A stretch of DNA of 64,000 bases, from NCBI RefSeq assembly GCF_900128905.1, contig NZ_FQTV01000004.1, positions 218,249 to 282,248 on the forward strand. Direction: 5' to 3'. This DNA comes from Bacteroides luti. Lineage in GTDB: Bacteria; Bacteroidota; Bacteroidia; Bacteroidales; Bacteroidaceae. Made by a program: the position numbers and the translations under genes. Under the pieces are notes generated by a model. That model worked only from the letters and a program-made list of their open reading frames with translations, was not told where the DNA came from and did no database searches. Numbering within the stretch: position 1 is the stretch's first letter; each line of letters opens with the position of its first letter. Below are positions 62,159 through 64,000 of the stretch, piece by piece.

Positions 62159-64000
62159 TTATTTCTTTTCATTGACAGAAAACGAATAAGGAAAATCTTC
62201 CTTCTGAGTACCGCGTTGCTTATTTGGTGTTTCACTCATACGGATATTGATCTCTCCACCGTTTTGTAAATCGGCATGCTTGAGGTAATTCTTTGTATAG
62301 GTTTTACCGTTGAGTGTCATTGCTTCTATATAACGGTTCTTATCACTATTCTCGGGAGCATTGATAATAAGCTTATTTCCGTTTTCGAAATGAACGGTTG
62401 CTTTCTTGAATAACGGAGCACCTAACACGTATTCGTCTGTTCCCGGACATACAGGATAGAATCCCAAAGAAGAGAAGACATACCAGGCAGAGGTTTGTCC
62501 GTTATCCTCGTCACCGCAATAACCATCGGGATTGCAGGTGTACATGCGGTTCATAACTTCGCGCAACCAGTACTGTGCTTTCCATGGCTGACCGGCATAG
62601 TTGTACATGTAGATCATGTGCTGAATGGGTTGATTGCCGTGTGCGTAATTACCCATATTCATAATCTGCATTTCACGGATTTCATGGATAACACCTCCGT
62701 AGTAGCTTGCATCGAACACTGGTGGTACGGCAAACACAGAATCGAGCATATTCACAAATACATCCTTACCACCCATCAGGTCTATCAGGCCTTGTGGATC
62801 ATGGAATACCGACCAGGTGTAATGCCAGCTGTTTCCTTCGGTGAAAGCATCTCCCCATTTCAGCGGAGAGAAAGGAGCCATAAACTTACCATCGGCATTC
62901 TTTCCACGCATCAGTTTACTCTCTTTGTCGAACAGATTTTTATAATTCATAGCACGTTTGGCAAATAAGTCTATCTCCTTCTTTGGGCGTTTCAACTCTT
63001 TGGCCAGTTTATAGATGCACCAGTCGTCATAAGCATATTCAAGCGTACGTGCTGCATTCTCTTTGATCTTTACATCGTAAGGTACATAGCCCAGTTTATT
63101 GTAATACTCATATCCCAAACGACCGGTTGAAGATACTGTTGGATGAACATTTTCTGTTCCATGAATAAGTCCTTTGTACAGGGTTTCGAGGTCGGCTACC
63201 TTAACGCCTTTCATATAAGCGTCTACCAATATGGAAGCGGAGTTGTTTCCTACCATGCATCCGCGATGTCCGGGACTAGCCCATTCGGGGAAGAATCCGC
63301 TTTCTTTGTATACATTGATAAGTCCTTCCTGAATTTCCTTATTTGTTGATGGATACATTAAATTAAGGAATGGGAACAGGCAACGGAAAGTATCCCAGAA
63401 ACCGGAGTCGGTATACAGATATCCGGGAAGCACCTGACCATTAAACGGACTGTAATGGACTATTTTTCCGGTTGCATCAAGTTCATAAAACTTACGAGGG
63501 AAAAGCAGAGAGCGGTACATGCAGGAATAGAACGTGCGGTACTGATCGAGTGAACCGCCTTCTACTTCTATTTTGTTCAGCACTTTATTCCATGCAGCTT
63601 TGCCTTTGGCAGTAACCTGATCAAAGCTGTCATTGCCCAGTTCCTTTAAATTAAGAGAAGCTTGCTCGAAGCTGATAAAGGAAGAGGCTACTTTGGCGTG
63701 AACAATCTCGCCTTTGGTTGTTTTAAATCCGATAACAGCTCCTACATGGTCGGCTGTTTGCTCCTGGGCTGTTTTTAAAGCACCATCGGCAAAAGTGTAT
63801 TTGTAAGTAAACGGTTTATCGAATGTAATAACAAAGTAGTTCTTAAAGTTATCGGGCACTCCCCCACTGTTCTTGGTGGTATAACCGATAACCTTATTCT
63901 CTCCTGGGATAATCCGGATGTACGAGCCTTTATCGAAAGCATCGATCACCACAAAAGAACTGTCGTTCTGAGGAAAGGTGAAACGGAACATTGCTGCACG
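62159..64000 (-). CDS. GH92 alpha-mannosidase, C-terminal part (5' end off right edge)
   Basis: At least 613 residues of a GH92 exo-alpha-mannosidase are present; the frame is open to the right edge, so the N terminus is missing. Marks: GYLYTDSGFWDTFRCLFPFL, FFPEWASPGHRGCMVGNNSAS, EGNSWHYTWSVFHD, NYAHGNQPIQHMIYMYNY and DEDNGQTSAWYVFSSLGFYP, the conserved calcium- and substrate-binding blocks. GH92 enzymes trim alpha-mannose from N-glycans or yeast mannan, usually in the periplasm or on the surface. Typical full length is about 740-760 residues. Confidence 0.94.
   Translation of the reverse strand, partial: RAAMFRFTFPQNDSSFVVIDAFDKGSYIRIIPGENKVIGYTTKNSGGVPDNFKNYFVITFDKPFTYKYTFADGALKTAQEQTADHVGAVIGFKTTKGEIVHAKVASSFISFEQASLNLKELGNDSFDQVTAKGKAAWNKVLNKIEVEGGSLDQYRTFYSCMYRSLLFPRKFYELDATGKIVHYSPFNGQVLPGYLYTDSGFWDTFRCLFPFLNLMYPSTNKEIQEGLINVYKESGFFPEWASPGHRGCMVGNNSASILVDAYMKGVKVADLETLYKGLIHGTENVHPTVSSTGRLGYEYYNKLGYVPYDVKIKENAARTLEYAYDDWCIYKLAKELKRPKKEIDLFAKRAMNYKNLFDKESKLMRGKNADGKFMAPFSPLKWGDAFTEGNSWHYTWSVFHDPQGLIDLMGGKDVFVNMLDSVFAVPPVFDASYYGGVIHEIREMQIMNMGNYAHGNQPIQHMIYMYNYAGQPWKAQYWLREVMNRMYTCNPDGYCGDEDNGQTSAWYVFSSLGFYPVCPGTDEYVLGAPLFKKATVHFENGNKLIINAPENSDKNRYIEAMTLNGKTYTKNYLKHADLQNGGEINIRMSETPNKQRGTQKEDFPYSFSVNEKK

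Overview
The window looks like chromosome from a Bacteroides-type Bacteroidales. Evidence: AT-rich DNA, SusC/SusD outer-membrane pairs, Bacteroidetes-only families (DUF4957/DUF5123, DUF4221, lipocalin-MsrB), many lipoproteins, no clear Shine-Dalgarno sites, and repeated copies of the Bacteroidetes -7 box TAnnTTTG a few tens of bases ahead of start codons. Gene names come from motifs read by eye; no database search was run.

Positions 1-8363 form a defence island. On the minus strand a 5-methylcytosine methyltransferase is followed, with overlapping or nearly touching genes, by a protein carrying two GHKL ATPase modules (HSP90/MORC-like at the N terminus, histidine-kinase-like at the C terminus), a receiver-domain protein with a large unknown C-terminal part, and the start of another GHKL ATPase that runs off the left edge. 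A Vsr endonuclease lies upstream. This looks like a restriction-type system wired through a phosphorelay and is the best candidate for an under-described system here. Three small unknown genes follow, then a three-gene HipB-HipS-HipT toxin-antitoxin operon with three operators spaced exactly 41 bp apart.

Positions 8364-16400 hold a 342-bp MITE-like element, a susC-susD pair and a DUF4957/DUF5123 beta-helix lipoprotein, probably a pectin-type glycan uptake locus, ending in a strong terminator. A DUF4221 lipoprotein, an FKBP isomerase and a 2-oxoacid dehydrogenase operon follow (lpdA, lipoate ligase, E2, fused E1, flavodoxin, VOC protein). At 25134-25828 lies a chimeric scar joining fragments of two genes found elsewhere in the window, readable as an old tandem-duplication junction.

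Positions 25967-31953 are a curli-type amyloid locus: two curlin-repeat proteins, CsgE, CsgF, a CsgG fused to a beta-barrel-like tail, a lipoprotein, and a small leading lipoprotein with curlin-like repeats. About 1 kb of gene-free AT-rich DNA lies upstream.

The rest is mostly ordinary chromosome: a radical-SAM DNA modification/repair pair, a beta-helix lipoprotein, lipocalin-MsrB, GH29 fucosidase, DUF169, a porin-glnK-amtB nitrogen operon, uracil permease, tRNA-Trp, the lactate operon lctP-lutABC, a nucleosidase, zapB-like/zapA/rny, a repeat-rich gap containing a four-copy 22-bp iteron array, an O-acetylhomoserine sulfhydrylase-like enzyme, sucCD, a SNF2 helicase, a tiny membrane protein, and the C-terminal part of a GH92 mannosidase cut by the right edge.
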